Shown: piece after piece, positions 1 to 6,989 of the stretch | How positions within the stretch are numbered: the stretch's first letter is position 1 | Layout: each line of letters begins with the position of its first letter | Source: Lichenicola sp964658455 | GTDB taxonomy: Bacteria; Pseudomonadota; Alphaproteobacteria; Acetobacterales; Acetobacteraceae | Direction: 5' to 3' | Assembly (NCBI GenBank): GCA_964658455.1 | Contig: CAZZZA010000134.1 | Coordinates: 1 to 7,955 of the forward strand | Length of the DNA stretch: 7,955 bases | Notes under the pieces: model-generated | The model's input: only the letters and a program-made list of their open reading frames with translations | Told to the model about the DNA's origin: nothing | Databases searched by the model: none | Made by a program: the position numbers and the translations under genes

Positions 1-113
1 CCATCGCCAGGACCGCCCTCGACGCCCTCGGCATCGCTACAGAGGGCGAGCGCGGCAGCCGCCAGGGCGGCGATAGGGGCTTGCCTTTGCCCCGCGCGAC
101 GCCGAAATGCTAA
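1..113 (+). CDS. Probable 3' end of an unidentified upstream gene
   Basis: The third reading frame is open from the window edge to a TAA at 111-113 and encodes about 36 residues, ending in roughly ATPKC. Most of its codons end in G or C, as in the real genes here. The frame of the downstream gene has many A/T-ending codons across the same stretch, and the second frame stops at 74-76. If real, the gene ends 4 bp before the hpnM start, as expected inside an operon. The tail contains no motif I recognise. A hopanoid gene such as hpnG, hpnH or hpnN would suit the context, but that is a guess. The stretch could also be plain upstream DNA. Confidence 0.35.
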   Translation, partial: IARTALDALGIATEGERGSRQGGDRGLPLPRATPKC

Positions 114-117
114 CCCC

Positions 118-777
118 ATGCGCTCATACAAGACCCTCCCCACCCTGTGCCTGGCTCTTCTCGGCACGGTGCCCGCCGCCGCCCCCGCCCTGGCCCAGAT
201 GACCGGGCCGGCCGCCACCCAGGTCGCCCAGGCATCGACCGGGCAGGATTCGCCGGCGGCGCCGATCGCGGCGCTCTATGCGGCGCTTGGCCAGGTCGAG
301 CACGCGCATGGCAGCTTTGCCGAGCGTGCGCAGATGCTGGCGCCGTCGATCGAGCGGGCGTTCGACCTGCAGACGGTGCTGCGCAACTCGCTCGGCCTGC
401 GCTACCGGACCATCCCGGAGGCGCAGAAGGCCGCGCTGCTGGACCAGTTCCGCCAGTTCACCGTCGCCCGCTACGTGTCCAACTTCGCGCCCGGCGGCGC
501 CGACGTGTTCAAGGTCGACCCGGTCACCACCGCCTCGCCGATCCCGGGCCAGCAGGTGGTCCACACCCACATCACCGCCGGCGACGCCACCACCGACGTG
601 AACTACGTGATGAGCAGGACCCCGTCCGGCTGGCGCACCGTCGATGTGCTGCTGAACGGCAACATCAGCCAGGTCGCGGTGCAGCGGGCCGATTTCGGCT
701 CCAGCCTCGAGAGCGGCGACGCCACGCCGCTGATCGACAGCCTGAAGAAGAAGACGCAAGCTTTCTCGACCAGCTGA
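118..777 (+). CDS. hpnM: HpnM, periplasmic MlaC/Ttg2D-like hopanoid-associated protein
   Basis: A 219-residue exported protein of the MlaC/Ttg2D (toluene tolerance) family, HpnM type. Residues 1-26 form a clear signal peptide: a basic start (MRSYK), a hydrophobic core and an APALA|Q cleavage site. The mature part shows family landmarks: an alanine-rich first helix (PIAALYAAL), the FDLQTVLRNSLGLRYR stretch around residues 82-97, the FRQFTVARYVSNF helix, and a C-terminal strand region with WRTVDVLLNG followed by ISQVAVQRADF. MlaC proteins carry lipids across the periplasm. HpnM is named for its co-occurrence with hopanoid genes, and its cargo is inferred rather than shown. ATG 118 is the only sensible start because it yields the signal peptide and no in-frame start lies upstream in the window. 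No good Shine-Dalgarno sequence is visible, which fits translation coupled to an upstream gene. The hpnI gene follows after 31 bp. Its usual partner, the RND-type transporter HpnN, is not in the window. Confidence 0.88.
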   Translation: MRSYKTLPTLCLALLGTVPAAAPALAQMTGPAATQVAQASTGQDSPAAPIAALYAALGQVEHAHGSFAERAQMLAPSIERAFDLQTVLRNSLGLRYRTIPEAQKAALLDQFRQFTVARYVSNFAPGGADVFKVDPVTTASPIPGQQVVHTHITAGDATTDVNYVMSRTPSGWRTVDVLLNGNISQVAVQRADFGSSLESGDATPLIDSLKKKTQAFSTS

Positions 778-808
778 ACCGCCGCACCGAAGGGCCCGAC
801 GCCGCCGC

Positions 809-2047
809 ATGATGTTCCAGACCAGCCCGCTCGGCACCCTCGGGGCCTGCCTCGGCGTCGCCGCCGCCGTGATCGCCGGTCTGGGCTGCGTGCAGTCGGC
901 GGTCGGCGCGACCCTGGTCCGGCGCTTCGGCCACCGTTCGGCGCGGCTGCCGCTGCCGCCCGACGGGTTGCTGCCGCCGATCAGCGTGCTCAAGCCGCTG
1001 CACGGCGACGAGCCGATGCTCGAGCAGGCCCTGGCCAGCGTCTGCACCCAGGACTACCCGCGGTTCCAGATCGTGTTCGGGGTGCAGGATCCGGCCGACC
1101 CGGCGATCGCGCTGGTGCGCCGGCTGCAGCAGCGCTTCCCGACGCTGGCGCTCGACCTGGTGATCGATTCCACCCCGCACGGCGCCAACCGCAAGGTCTC
1201 GAACCTGATCAACATGCTGCCGGCGGCGCGCCACGACCTGCTGGTGGTCTCGGATTCCGACATCCATGCCGAGCCCGGCTATCTGCGCCGGGTCGCCGAG
1301 GCGCTGCTGCGCCCGGGCGTCGGCCTCGTGACAACCCTTTACGGCGGCTGTCCGGCCAGCGGCACCCTGGCGCGGCGGCTGGCGGCGGCCCAGGTCAACC
1401 ATAATTTCCTGCCCGGGGTGCTGATGTCGCGGCGGCTCGGCCGCCAGGATTGCCTGGGCGCCACCATGGCACTGCGGCGCGACACGCTGCAGGCGATCGG
1501 CGGGCTGGAGCGGCTCTCGCCGCACATCGCCGACGATTCGGTGCTCGGCCAGGCGGTGCGGGCGATCGGCCAGAGCATCGCCATCGCCGAGACGGTGACG
1601 CGCACCACCATCTCCGACCTCGGCCTGCGCGACGTGGTCGCGCACGAGCTGCGGTGGGGCCGCACCGTGCGCAGCGTCGAGCCGCTGGGCTATGCGCTGT
1701 CGTCGATCCAGCTGCCGCTGTTCTGGGCCTGCCTGGCGGTGCTGCTGGCGCCGGCCGCTGCCTGGAGCTGGAGCATGCTGCTGCTGGTCTGGGGCTGGCG
1801 CATCGTCACCACCAGGATGATCGACCGGGTGGTCGGCCGCGACACGACCCTGCCGGCGCTGCTGCTGCCGCTGCGGGACTGGATCTCGGCCGGGGTGATG
1901 ATCGGCAGCTTCGCCGGCCGCAAGGTGGCCTGGCGCGGCCATGTGCTGAACCTGCCGCAGCGCCGCCAATCCGGCAGGGTCGGGGCGCCGTCGCCGCCGC
2001 TGCAGGAGCTGGCGGCGCTGCGCGCCATGCCGGAGACGGTCGACTGA
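809..2047 (+). CDS. hpnI: HpnI, BHT N-acetylglucosaminyltransferase (ceramide-glucosyltransferase-like GT)
   Basis: A 412-residue membrane glycosyltransferase related to ceramide glucosyltransferases. An N-terminal membrane anchor (about residues 5-27) precedes a GT-A domain with the expected signature in order: VLKPLHGDE, a QDP motif, the nucleotide/metal-binding DSD at 149-151, ADDS with D242/D243 as the likely catalytic acid region, and HELRW at 279-283, the counterpart of the (Q/R)xxRW motif. Two or three hydrophobic segments follow (about 298-335 and 347-370), and the PLRDW...FAGRKVAWRG tail is typical of HpnI. In Burkholderia cenocepacia, genetics assigned HpnI to adding N-acetylglucosamine to bacteriohopanetetrol; the function here is by homology. 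Two adjacent ATGs (809 and 812) are possible starts. A weak purine run (789-794) lies upstream, somewhat far from either. The gene lies 31 bp after hpnM, so co-transcription is likely. A 153-bp gap follows before hpnJ. Confidence 0.92.
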   Translation: MMFQTSPLGTLGACLGVAAAVIAGLGCVQSAVGATLVRRFGHRSARLPLPPDGLLPPISVLKPLHGDEPMLEQALASVCTQDYPRFQIVFGVQDPADPAIALVRRLQQRFPTLALDLVIDSTPHGANRKVSNLINMLPAARHDLLVVSDSDIHAEPGYLRRVAEALLRPGVGLVTTLYGGCPASGTLARRLAAAQVNHNFLPGVLMSRRLGRQDCLGATMALRRDTLQAIGGLERLSPHIADDSVLGQAVRAIGQSIAIAETVTRTTISDLGLRDVVAHELRWGRTVRSVEPLGYALSSIQLPLFWACLAVLLAPAAAWSWSMLLLVWGWRIVTTRMIDRVVGRDTTLPALLLPLRDWISAGVMIGSFAGRKVAWRGHVLNLPQRRQSGRVGAPSPPLQELAALRAMPETVD

Positions 2048-2200
2048 CCGGCCGCACACCACGCCCGCAAACCAAGCCCGCGACCCACGATTGCGTAACC
2101 GTATGGTGACGGCGGACGTTTCGCGTCGTATTGAGCCGGGCTGCGCTGGGCGTCGTGGCGACACGGCCGGCTGACGCGCGATCCAAGGACGACCCGCATC
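2048..2200 (+). promoter_or_regulatory. 153-bp hpnI-hpnJ intergenic region, possible internal regulatory site
   Basis: This is by far the longest gap in the plus-strand gene block. It contains a patch that is AT-richer than its surroundings (about 2089-2135) with TTGCGT at 2091-2096, but no convincing -10 box at a standard distance. CCGGCCG at 2048-2054 and CGGCCGG at 2164-2170 are inverted copies near the two ends, although such words are common in DNA this GC-rich. A purine-rich AAGGA at 2185-2189 lies 11 nt before the first hpnJ ATG and can serve as its ribosome-binding site. The gap could hold an internal promoter or a processing site, or nothing functional. Only the ribosome-binding site is reasonably supported. 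Confidence 0.25.
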
Positions 2201-3625
2201 ATGATGAAAACCCTGTTCCTGCAGCCGCCCTCCTTCGACGGCTTCGACGGCGGCGCCGGTTCACGCTACCAGGCCAAGCGCGAGATCAAGTCGTTCTGGT
2301 ATCCGACCTGGCTGGCGCAGCCCGCCGCCCTGATCGAGGGGAGCCGGCTGATCGACGCGCCGCCGGCCAAGATCGGCATGGAGCCGATCCTCGACGACAT
2401 CAAGAACCGCGACATGGTGGTGCTGCACACCTCGACGCCGTCCTTCGCCTCCGACGTCCGGGTCGCGCAGATGCTCAAGGACGCCAAGCCGAGCCTCAGG
2501 ATCGGCATGGTCGGCGCCAAGGTGGCGGTGCAACCGGACGAGAGCCTGATCAAGGGCGCGCCGATCGACTTCGTCGCCCGCAACGAGTTCGACTTCACCT
2601 TGAAGGAGATCGCCGAGGGTCGCGACCTCAAGGACGTGGACGGCATCACCTGGCGCGACAACAACGGCACCATCGTCACCAACAAGGACCGCGCGTTGAT
2701 CCACGACATGGACAGCCTGCCGTTCGTCACCGACGTGTATGCCCGCGATCTGCGCATCGAGGATTATTTCATCGGCTACCTGATGCACCCGTACATCTCG
2801 ATCTATTCGGGACGCGGCTGCAAGTCGCGCTGCACCTTCTGCCTGTGGCCGCAGACCGTCGGCGGTCATGTCTACCGCACCCGCACGCCGCAGCACGTCG
2901 CCGCCGAGATCGCGCATGCGCAGAAGCTGTTCCCGCAGGTGCGCGAGTTCTTCTTCGACGACGACACCTTCACCGACGACCTGCCGCGCGCCGAGGCGAT
3001 CGCGCGCGAACTGGGCAAGCTCGGCGTCACCTGGTCCTGCAACGCCAAGGCCAACGTGCCGCGCGACACGCTGAAGGTCCTGAAGGATAACGGCCTTCGC
3101 CTGCTGCTGGTCGGCTACGAGAGCGGCAACCAGCAGATCCTGCACAACATCAAGAAGGGCATGCGGATCGAGGTCGCGCGGCAGTTCACCAAGGACTGCC
3201 ACGAACTCGGCATCAAGATCCACGGCACCTTCATCCTCGGCCTGCCTGGCGAGACCAAGGAGACCATCCAGGAGACGATCACCTTCGCCAAGGAGATCAA
3301 CCCGCACACCATGCAGGTGTCGCTGGCGGCGCCCTATCCCGGCACCTTCCTGCACAAGCAGGCGACCGAGAACGGCTGGCTGGACGCCTCCAACGCCGAG
3401 CTGATCGACGAGAACGGGGTGCAGATCGCGCCGCTGCACTATCCGCATCTGTCGCACACCGAGATCTTCGACAGCGTCGAGGTGTTCTACCGGAAGTTCT
3501 ATTTCCGGGCGCCGAAGATCGCCTCGATCGTCGGCGAGATGGTGCGCAGCCCGCAGATGATGAAGCGCCGCCTGCGCGAGGGGGTGGAGTTCTTCCAGTT
3601 CCTGCGCGACCGCCACGCCGCCTGA
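2201..3625 (+). CDS. hpnJ: HpnJ, radical SAM enzyme for BHT cyclitol ether formation
   Basis: A 474-residue radical SAM protein. The N-terminal part (about 1-170) has the layout of a B12-binding-type Rossmann domain, seen in the LFLQPPSFDGFDGG start and the VVLHTSTPSF and RIGMVGAKVAV segments. The radical SAM domain follows, with its 4Fe-4S ligands C207, C211 and C214 in GCKSRCTFCLWPQ. After these come FFFDDDTFTDD, the GYESGNQQ segment and GTFILGLPGE, typical SAM-barrel elements. The C-terminal 80 or so residues are helical. In Burkholderia cenocepacia, HpnJ is needed to turn BHT-glucosamine into BHT cyclitol ether, an unusual contraction of the sugar ring; the role here is by homology. Start: ATG 2201 and ATG 2204 are tandem, and AAGGA at 2185-2189 favours the first. 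The gene is richer in Lys and Glu codons and slightly lower in GC than its neighbours, consistent with a soluble enzyme. The PfkB kinase begins 16 bp after the stop. Confidence 0.93.
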   Translation: MMKTLFLQPPSFDGFDGGAGSRYQAKREIKSFWYPTWLAQPAALIEGSRLIDAPPAKIGMEPILDDIKNRDMVVLHTSTPSFASDVRVAQMLKDAKPSLRIGMVGAKVAVQPDESLIKGAPIDFVARNEFDFTLKEIAEGRDLKDVDGITWRDNNGTIVTNKDRALIHDMDSLPFVTDVYARDLRIEDYFIGYLMHPYISIYSGRGCKSRCTFCLWPQTVGGHVYRTRTPQHVAAEIAHAQKLFPQVREFFFDDDTFTDDLPRAEAIARELGKLGVTWSCNAKANVPRDTLKVLKDNGLRLLLVGYESGNQQILHNIKKGMRIEVARQFTKDCHELGIKIHGTFILGLPGETKETIQETITFAKEINPHTMQVSLAAPYPGTFLHKQATENGWLDASNAELIDENGVQIAPLHYPHLSHTEIFDSVEVFYRKFYFRAPKIASIVGEMVRSPQMMKRRLREGVEFFQFLRDRHAA

Positions 3626-3641
3626 GCGACGACCGCGCGGC

Positions 3642-4628
3642 ATGGTCGCGATCGCCGACAGCACCGGGGACCGGCCGCCGACGCTGATCGTCACGGTGAC
3701 GATGAACCCGACCATCGACGTCGCCAGCCAGGCGCAGAGCGTGCGCCCGACCCACAAGCTGCGGACCTTCGCCGAGCGCCAGGATCCGGGCGGCGGCGGC
3801 GTGAACGTCGCCAGCGTGATCCATGCGCTGGGCGGCAGCGCCCGGGCGCTGATCATGGCCGGCGGCGCCACCGGCCGCTCGCTCGAGGAGCTGCTCGACG
3901 AGGCCGGCATCGTGCACGAAACCGTCCCGGTGGCCGGCCGCACCCGCACCAGCCACACCGTCACCGACGCCTCGACCGGCCACGAATACCGCTTCATCGC
4001 CCAGGGCCCGACCGTCAGCGAGCCGGAATGGCAGGCGATGCTGGCCCGCGCCGCGCAGACCCGGGCCGACTGGCTGATCGCCAGCGGCAGCCTGCCCGCC
4101 GGGGTGCCGGAGGATTTCTATGCCCGGCTGGCCGCGATCGCCAGGGCGCAGGGCGGCCGGTTCGTGCTCGACACCTCCGGCCCGGCGCTGCGCGCAGGCC
4201 TCGCCGCCGGGGTCGATCTGCTGAAATCGAGCCTCACCGAACTGGAGAGCGTGGCCGGCCGGCGTCTGGCCGACGACGCCGCCCAGGAGCAGGCGGCGCT
4301 CGACATCGTCCGCGGCCAGCGCGCCAGGCTGGTGGCGCTGACGCTCGGCGAGCGCGGCGCGGTGCTGGCCTCCGAACAGGGCATCCTGCGTCTGCCGGCG
4401 CTCGACGTGGTGGTGAACGGCACCGTCGGCGCCGGCGACAGCTTCCTGGCCGGCATGGTGATGGCGCTCTCCGAGGGCCGCAGCGCCACCGATGCGTTCG
4501 CCTGGGGCGTGGCCACCGGGGCCGCCTCCGTCACCGTGCCCGGCACCGCGCATCCCGACCGCGCCACGGTCGAGCGGCTGCGCGGGCTGATCCTGGTCGC
4601 CGCCTCGGAGAACATGCCGGCGGCATGA
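3642..4628 (+). CDS. PfkB-family sugar kinase, phosphofructokinase II-like
   Basis: A 328-residue ribokinase/PfkB-fold kinase that transfers phosphate from ATP to a sugar or sugar phosphate. It closely follows the pattern of E. coli PfkB (phosphofructokinase II): the first strand TLIVTVTMNPTID, then KLRTFAERQDPGGGGVNVAS (glycine-rich substrate site at 49-57), GGATG, a TSHTV...HEYRF segment, ASGSLPAG, and the PfkB signature with anion hole and catalytic Asp in GAGDS (263-267, D266). In the usual KPNxxE motif this protein reads K195-S-S197-L-T-E200, so Ser stands where E. coli PfkB has Asn. Substrates could be fructose 6-phosphate, fructose 1-phosphate or tagatose 6-phosphate; sequence reading cannot choose. 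ATG 3642 keeps the first strand intact, whereas the next in-frame ATG (3702) would cut it. No clear Shine-Dalgarno sequence is seen, consistent with coupling to hpnJ 16 bp upstream. The stop overlaps the hpnK start as ATGA (4625-4628). The position inside a hopanoid operon is unexplained. Confidence 0.85.
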   Translation: MVAIADSTGDRPPTLIVTVTMNPTIDVASQAQSVRPTHKLRTFAERQDPGGGGVNVASVIHALGGSARALIMAGGATGRSLEELLDEAGIVHETVPVAGRTRTSHTVTDASTGHEYRFIAQGPTVSEPEWQAMLARAAQTRADWLIASGSLPAGVPEDFYARLAAIARAQGGRFVLDTSGPALRAGLAAGVDLLKSSLTELESVAGRRLADDAAQEQAALDIVRGQRARLVALTLGERGAVLASEQGILRLPALDVVVNGTVGAGDSFLAGMVMALSEGRSATDAFAWGVATGAASVTVPGTAHPDRATVERLRGLILVAASENMPAA

Positions 4629-5467
4629 CCCGGCTGGCGCTGTTCTCGGCCGACGATTTCGGCCTGTCGGAAGCGGTCAACGAGGGCATCGAGCGCGCGC
4701 ATCGCCAGGGGGTGCTGTCGACCGCCAGCCTGATGGTGGCGGGAGCGGCGGCGGCGGATGCGGTGGCGCGCGCGCGTCGCCTGCCCGATCTGCGGGTCGG
4801 CCTGCACCTGGTGGCGATCGAGGGGCCGGCGGTGCTGCCGCCCGGCGAGATCCCGCTGCTGATCGGCGCCGACGGGCAGTTCCCGTCGGACCAGCTCCGG
4901 CTCGGCGTGCGCTATTTCTGCCGCCCGGCGGCGCGCCGCCAGCTCGCCCGCGAGATCGCGGCGCAGTTCGCCGCCTTCGCCGCCACCGGGCTCAGGCTCG
5001 ACCACGCCAACGCGCACAAGCACATGCACCTGCACCCCACGGTCGGCGGGCTGCTGATCCGGATCGGCCGCGCGCACGGGCTGACCGCGATCAGGATCCC
5101 CAACGAGCCGACGGCGCCGCTCGGCATGCCCGAGCCCTTGGGCGCGCGGTTGCTGCGGCACTGGACCCGGCTGCTGCGCTGGCGCGCGTCGCGGGCGGGC
5201 CTTGCCACCAACGACCAGTGTTTCGGCCTGGCCTGGAGCGGACACATGGACAGCGCCAGGATCCGGCGCCTGATCCCGTCGCTGCCGCACGGGTTCTCGG
5301 AGTTGTATTTCCACCCGGCGGCGCGGCGCGACGCGACGCTGGACCGGCTGATGCCCGGCTACGACCACCAGGGCGAGCTGGAGGCGCTGTGCGATCCGGC
5401 GCTGCCGGCGCTGCTGGCGGCGCAATCGGTGCGCCGGGCCGGCTGGCACGAGGCCGGTCGTGGCTGA
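4625..5467 (+). CDS. hpnK: HpnK, ChbG/YdjC-type deacetylase acting on BHT-GlcNAc
   Basis: A 280-residue ChbG/YdjC-fold carbohydrate deacetylase. Visible metal and catalytic residues are SADDFG (D10 and D11) at the start, H61 in GLHL, a His cluster HANAHKHMHLHP (127-138) in which one of H131, H133 or H135 should be the third metal ligand, and E226/H230 in ELYFHPA. By homology and by B. cenocepacia genetics, it removes the acetyl group from BHT-N-acetylglucosamine to give BHT-glucosamine, the substrate for HpnJ. It acts after HpnI and before HpnJ, although the gene lies after both. No signal peptide is present, so it works in the cytoplasm or at the inner face of the membrane. Its ATG overlaps the kinase stop by 4 bp, and its stop overlaps the next gene by 8 bp, so translation of all three is likely coupled. 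Confidence 0.92.
   Translation: MTRLALFSADDFGLSEAVNEGIERAHRQGVLSTASLMVAGAAAADAVARARRLPDLRVGLHLVAIEGPAVLPPGEIPLLIGADGQFPSDQLRLGVRYFCRPAARRQLAREIAAQFAAFAATGLRLDHANAHKHMHLHPTVGGLLIRIGRAHGLTAIRIPNEPTAPLGMPEPLGARLLRHWTRLLRWRASRAGLATNDQCFGLAWSGHMDSARIRRLIPSLPHGFSELYFHPAARRDATLDRLMPGYDHQGELEALCDPALPALLAAQSVRRAGWHEAGRG
5450..5453 (+). promoter_or_regulatory. Ribosome-binding site supporting the GTG start at 5460
   Basis: GAGG lies 6 nt before GTG 5460, inside the last codons of hpnK. It supports GTG as the start of the membrane protein, which would otherwise lose its first membrane segment. The overlap with hpnK points to translational coupling. Confidence 0.5.
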
Positions 5468-6989
5468 ACGCGCCGCCTGGGCGCTGGCGCTGCTGGCGGT
5501 GCTGGCGCTCGCAATCCAGATCCAGGACGGGCTGTCGTTCCTGGCGTTCTTCGACGAGGCGACGCATGTGCTGGGCGGCCAGGTGCTGGATCGCGGCGGC
5601 CGGCTGTACAGCGACTTCGTCGATACGCACGGGCCGGTGATCTTCCTGCTGTCCGGCGCCTGGGGCCGGGTGTTCGGCTGGTCGGGCGGCAACCTGGTCA
5701 GGCTGACGGTGGCGGCGCTGGCGCTGCTGTGCCTGGGCGCGGTCGCCGCCTCGCCACGGCCGGGCGGCAGGCCGGCGACGCTCTGCGCGGTGCTGCTGTT
5801 CGCCGGCCTGCTGGCGTGCGTCTGGCTGCGCCAGGCGCTGTATCAATTCAGCTTCTACCCGGTCGGCGGGGCACTGGCCGGGATCGGTCTGGCCGGTTTC
5901 GTGATCCCGGCCTGCCTGGGCCGCAGCCCCGGCCCGCTGCTGGCGGTCGCCGCGGGCCTGTCGCTGGCGATGCTGGCCGGGGTCGCCTACTCGTTCTGGC
6001 CCAGCATCGCGCTGTTCGCCGCCGCCGCGATCTGGGCCGGCTGGTCCGCACAGCGCCGGCGGCTGGCCGGTTTCCTGGCCGGCGCCGCCGCCGGCACCGC
6101 GCTGTGGCTGACGGCGCTGGCGCGCACCGCCGACCTGCACGGCTACCTGGCGTTCCATTTGGCGGAGAACCAGTTCGTCTACGCGGCCTACATCCATTTC
6201 GCCCCGGCCACCTTCCTGCGTAGCCTGGTGCCGGGCACCGATCCGGCCTGGCGGGCGCAGACCCTGGGGGTGCTGTGCGTGGCCGGGGCGGCACTGGCGG
6301 TGCCGCGCGACCGCGGGCGCGGCCCGCTCGCGCTGGTGCTGCTCGGCGTGCTGGGGCTGAATGCGCGCGGCGTCAACACGTTCCAGGACGGGACCTTTCT
6401 CTGGGCCGCGATCACTGCGCTGGCGCTGCTCGGCGGCCCGGCGCTGGCCCGGCTGTCGCCACGGGCCGGGGTGCCGGCCGGCGCCGCGCTGGTGCTGGCG
6501 ACCTCCTGGTTCCTGCACGGCGCGCGCTACAGCCCGTTCGGCTTCGACGACGCGACGATGCGGGCCACGCCGCGCTGGCCGATCGGCACCCGGTCCGACG
6601 ACGCGTTCTTCCGCGCGATCCGCGCCGACGCCGCCCCAGGCGAGGGCATCCTGGCGCTGACCTACGAGCCGCAGCTCTACCTGCTGGCGGACCGGTTGCC
6701 GATGCGAGGCTTCTACGCCTGGTTTCCGTGGGACGCGGACTATGCGCGCGCGCCGTGGTTCGGCCGGCCGCGCGACCTCTGCCGCGCCCTGGCGACGCGC
6801 CCGCCACCGGTGATCGTGTTCGACGATGCGCCGATGTGGGACATCCCGGCGCGCCGCTTCATGGCGTGCGTGTATCCGGTGCTGCGCGACGGCTACGTGC
6901 TCGATACCCGCTTCCACGACGTGCATGGCGCGCTGTATGTGCGCCGCGACCGCGCGGCCCGGGGCGCGGCGGGGCGCGCGGCCGGCTGA
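5460..6989 (+). CDS. Polytopic membrane protein, GT-C/ArnT-like glycosyltransferase candidate
   Basis: A 509-residue inner-membrane protein with roughly ten to twelve hydrophobic segments in the first 370 residues and a soluble C-terminal part (about 375-509), presumably periplasmic. After membrane segment 1, the first loop reads FFDEATHVLGGQVLDRGG with D32 and E33, followed by LYSDFVDTHGP (49-59). This layout, an acidic pair in the first loop and a Y-x-DF-x(3)-HGP sequence before segment 2, resembles GT-C enzymes of the PMT/ArnT (GT39/GT83) type, which transfer sugars from polyprenyl-phosphate donors to lipids or proteins on the periplasmic side. That assignment is inference from topology and one loop, and no substrate can be named. 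It is not recognisably HpnL or another named Hpn protein. GTG 5460 is chosen for its GAGG site and because it retains segment 1. The gene overlaps hpnK by 8 bp and closes the plus-strand block, which suggests a role linked to the hopanoid head group or its export. Confidence 0.7.
   Translation: MAERAAWALALLAVLALAIQIQDGLSFLAFFDEATHVLGGQVLDRGGRLYSDFVDTHGPVIFLLSGAWGRVFGWSGGNLVRLTVAALALLCLGAVAASPRPGGRPATLCAVLLFAGLLACVWLRQALYQFSFYPVGGALAGIGLAGFVIPACLGRSPGPLLAVAAGLSLAMLAGVAYSFWPSIALFAAAAIWAGWSAQRRRLAGFLAGAAAGTALWLTALARTADLHGYLAFHLAENQFVYAAYIHFAPATFLRSLVPGTDPAWRAQTLGVLCVAGAALAVPRDRGRGPLALVLLGVLGLNARGVNTFQDGTFLWAAITALALLGGPALARLSPRAGVPAGAALVLATSWFLHGARYSPFGFDDATMRATPRWPIGTRSDDAFFRAIRADAAPGEGILALTYEPQLYLLADRLPMRGFYAWFPWDADYARAPWFGRPRDLCRALATRPPPVIVFDDAPMWDIPARRFMACVYPVLRDGYVLDTRFHDVHGALYVRRDRAARGAAGRAAG

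Noticed and set aside
81..109. TTGCCT plus GAAATG as a promoter for hpnM
   Set aside because: The -10 match is poor, a start point would fall almost on the ATG, and the region looks like the coding tail of an upstream gene.
665..2164. 499-codon open frame on the minus strand opposite hpnI
   Set aside because: HpnI on the plus strand has all glycosyltransferase motifs. The antisense translation is Arg/Gln-rich with no recognisable features.
2048..2170. CCGGCCG/CGGCCGG inverted pair flanking the hpnI-hpnJ gap as ends of a small mobile element
   Set aside because: The arms are only 7 bp of very common GC sequence, with no target duplication and no element-like content between them.
2103..2174. 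23-codon ATG-started reading frame in the hpnI-hpnJ gap, a possible leader peptide
   Set aside because: It has no ribosome-binding site, no run of regulatory codons and no attenuator-like hairpin with a T-run. A frame this short is expected by chance.
2261..3997. 578-codon open frame on the minus strand opposite hpnJ and the kinase
   Set aside because: It is antisense to two well-recognised genes. It arises because GC-rich third positions rarely form stops on the opposite strand. Its translation is repetitive in Arg, Val, Asp and Gly, with no motif.
5091..6926. 611-codon open frame on the minus strand opposite hpnK and the membrane protein
   Set aside because: Its translation is low-complexity Arg/Gln/Ala/Gly sequence without domains, and it opposes genes with clear motifs and membrane topology.
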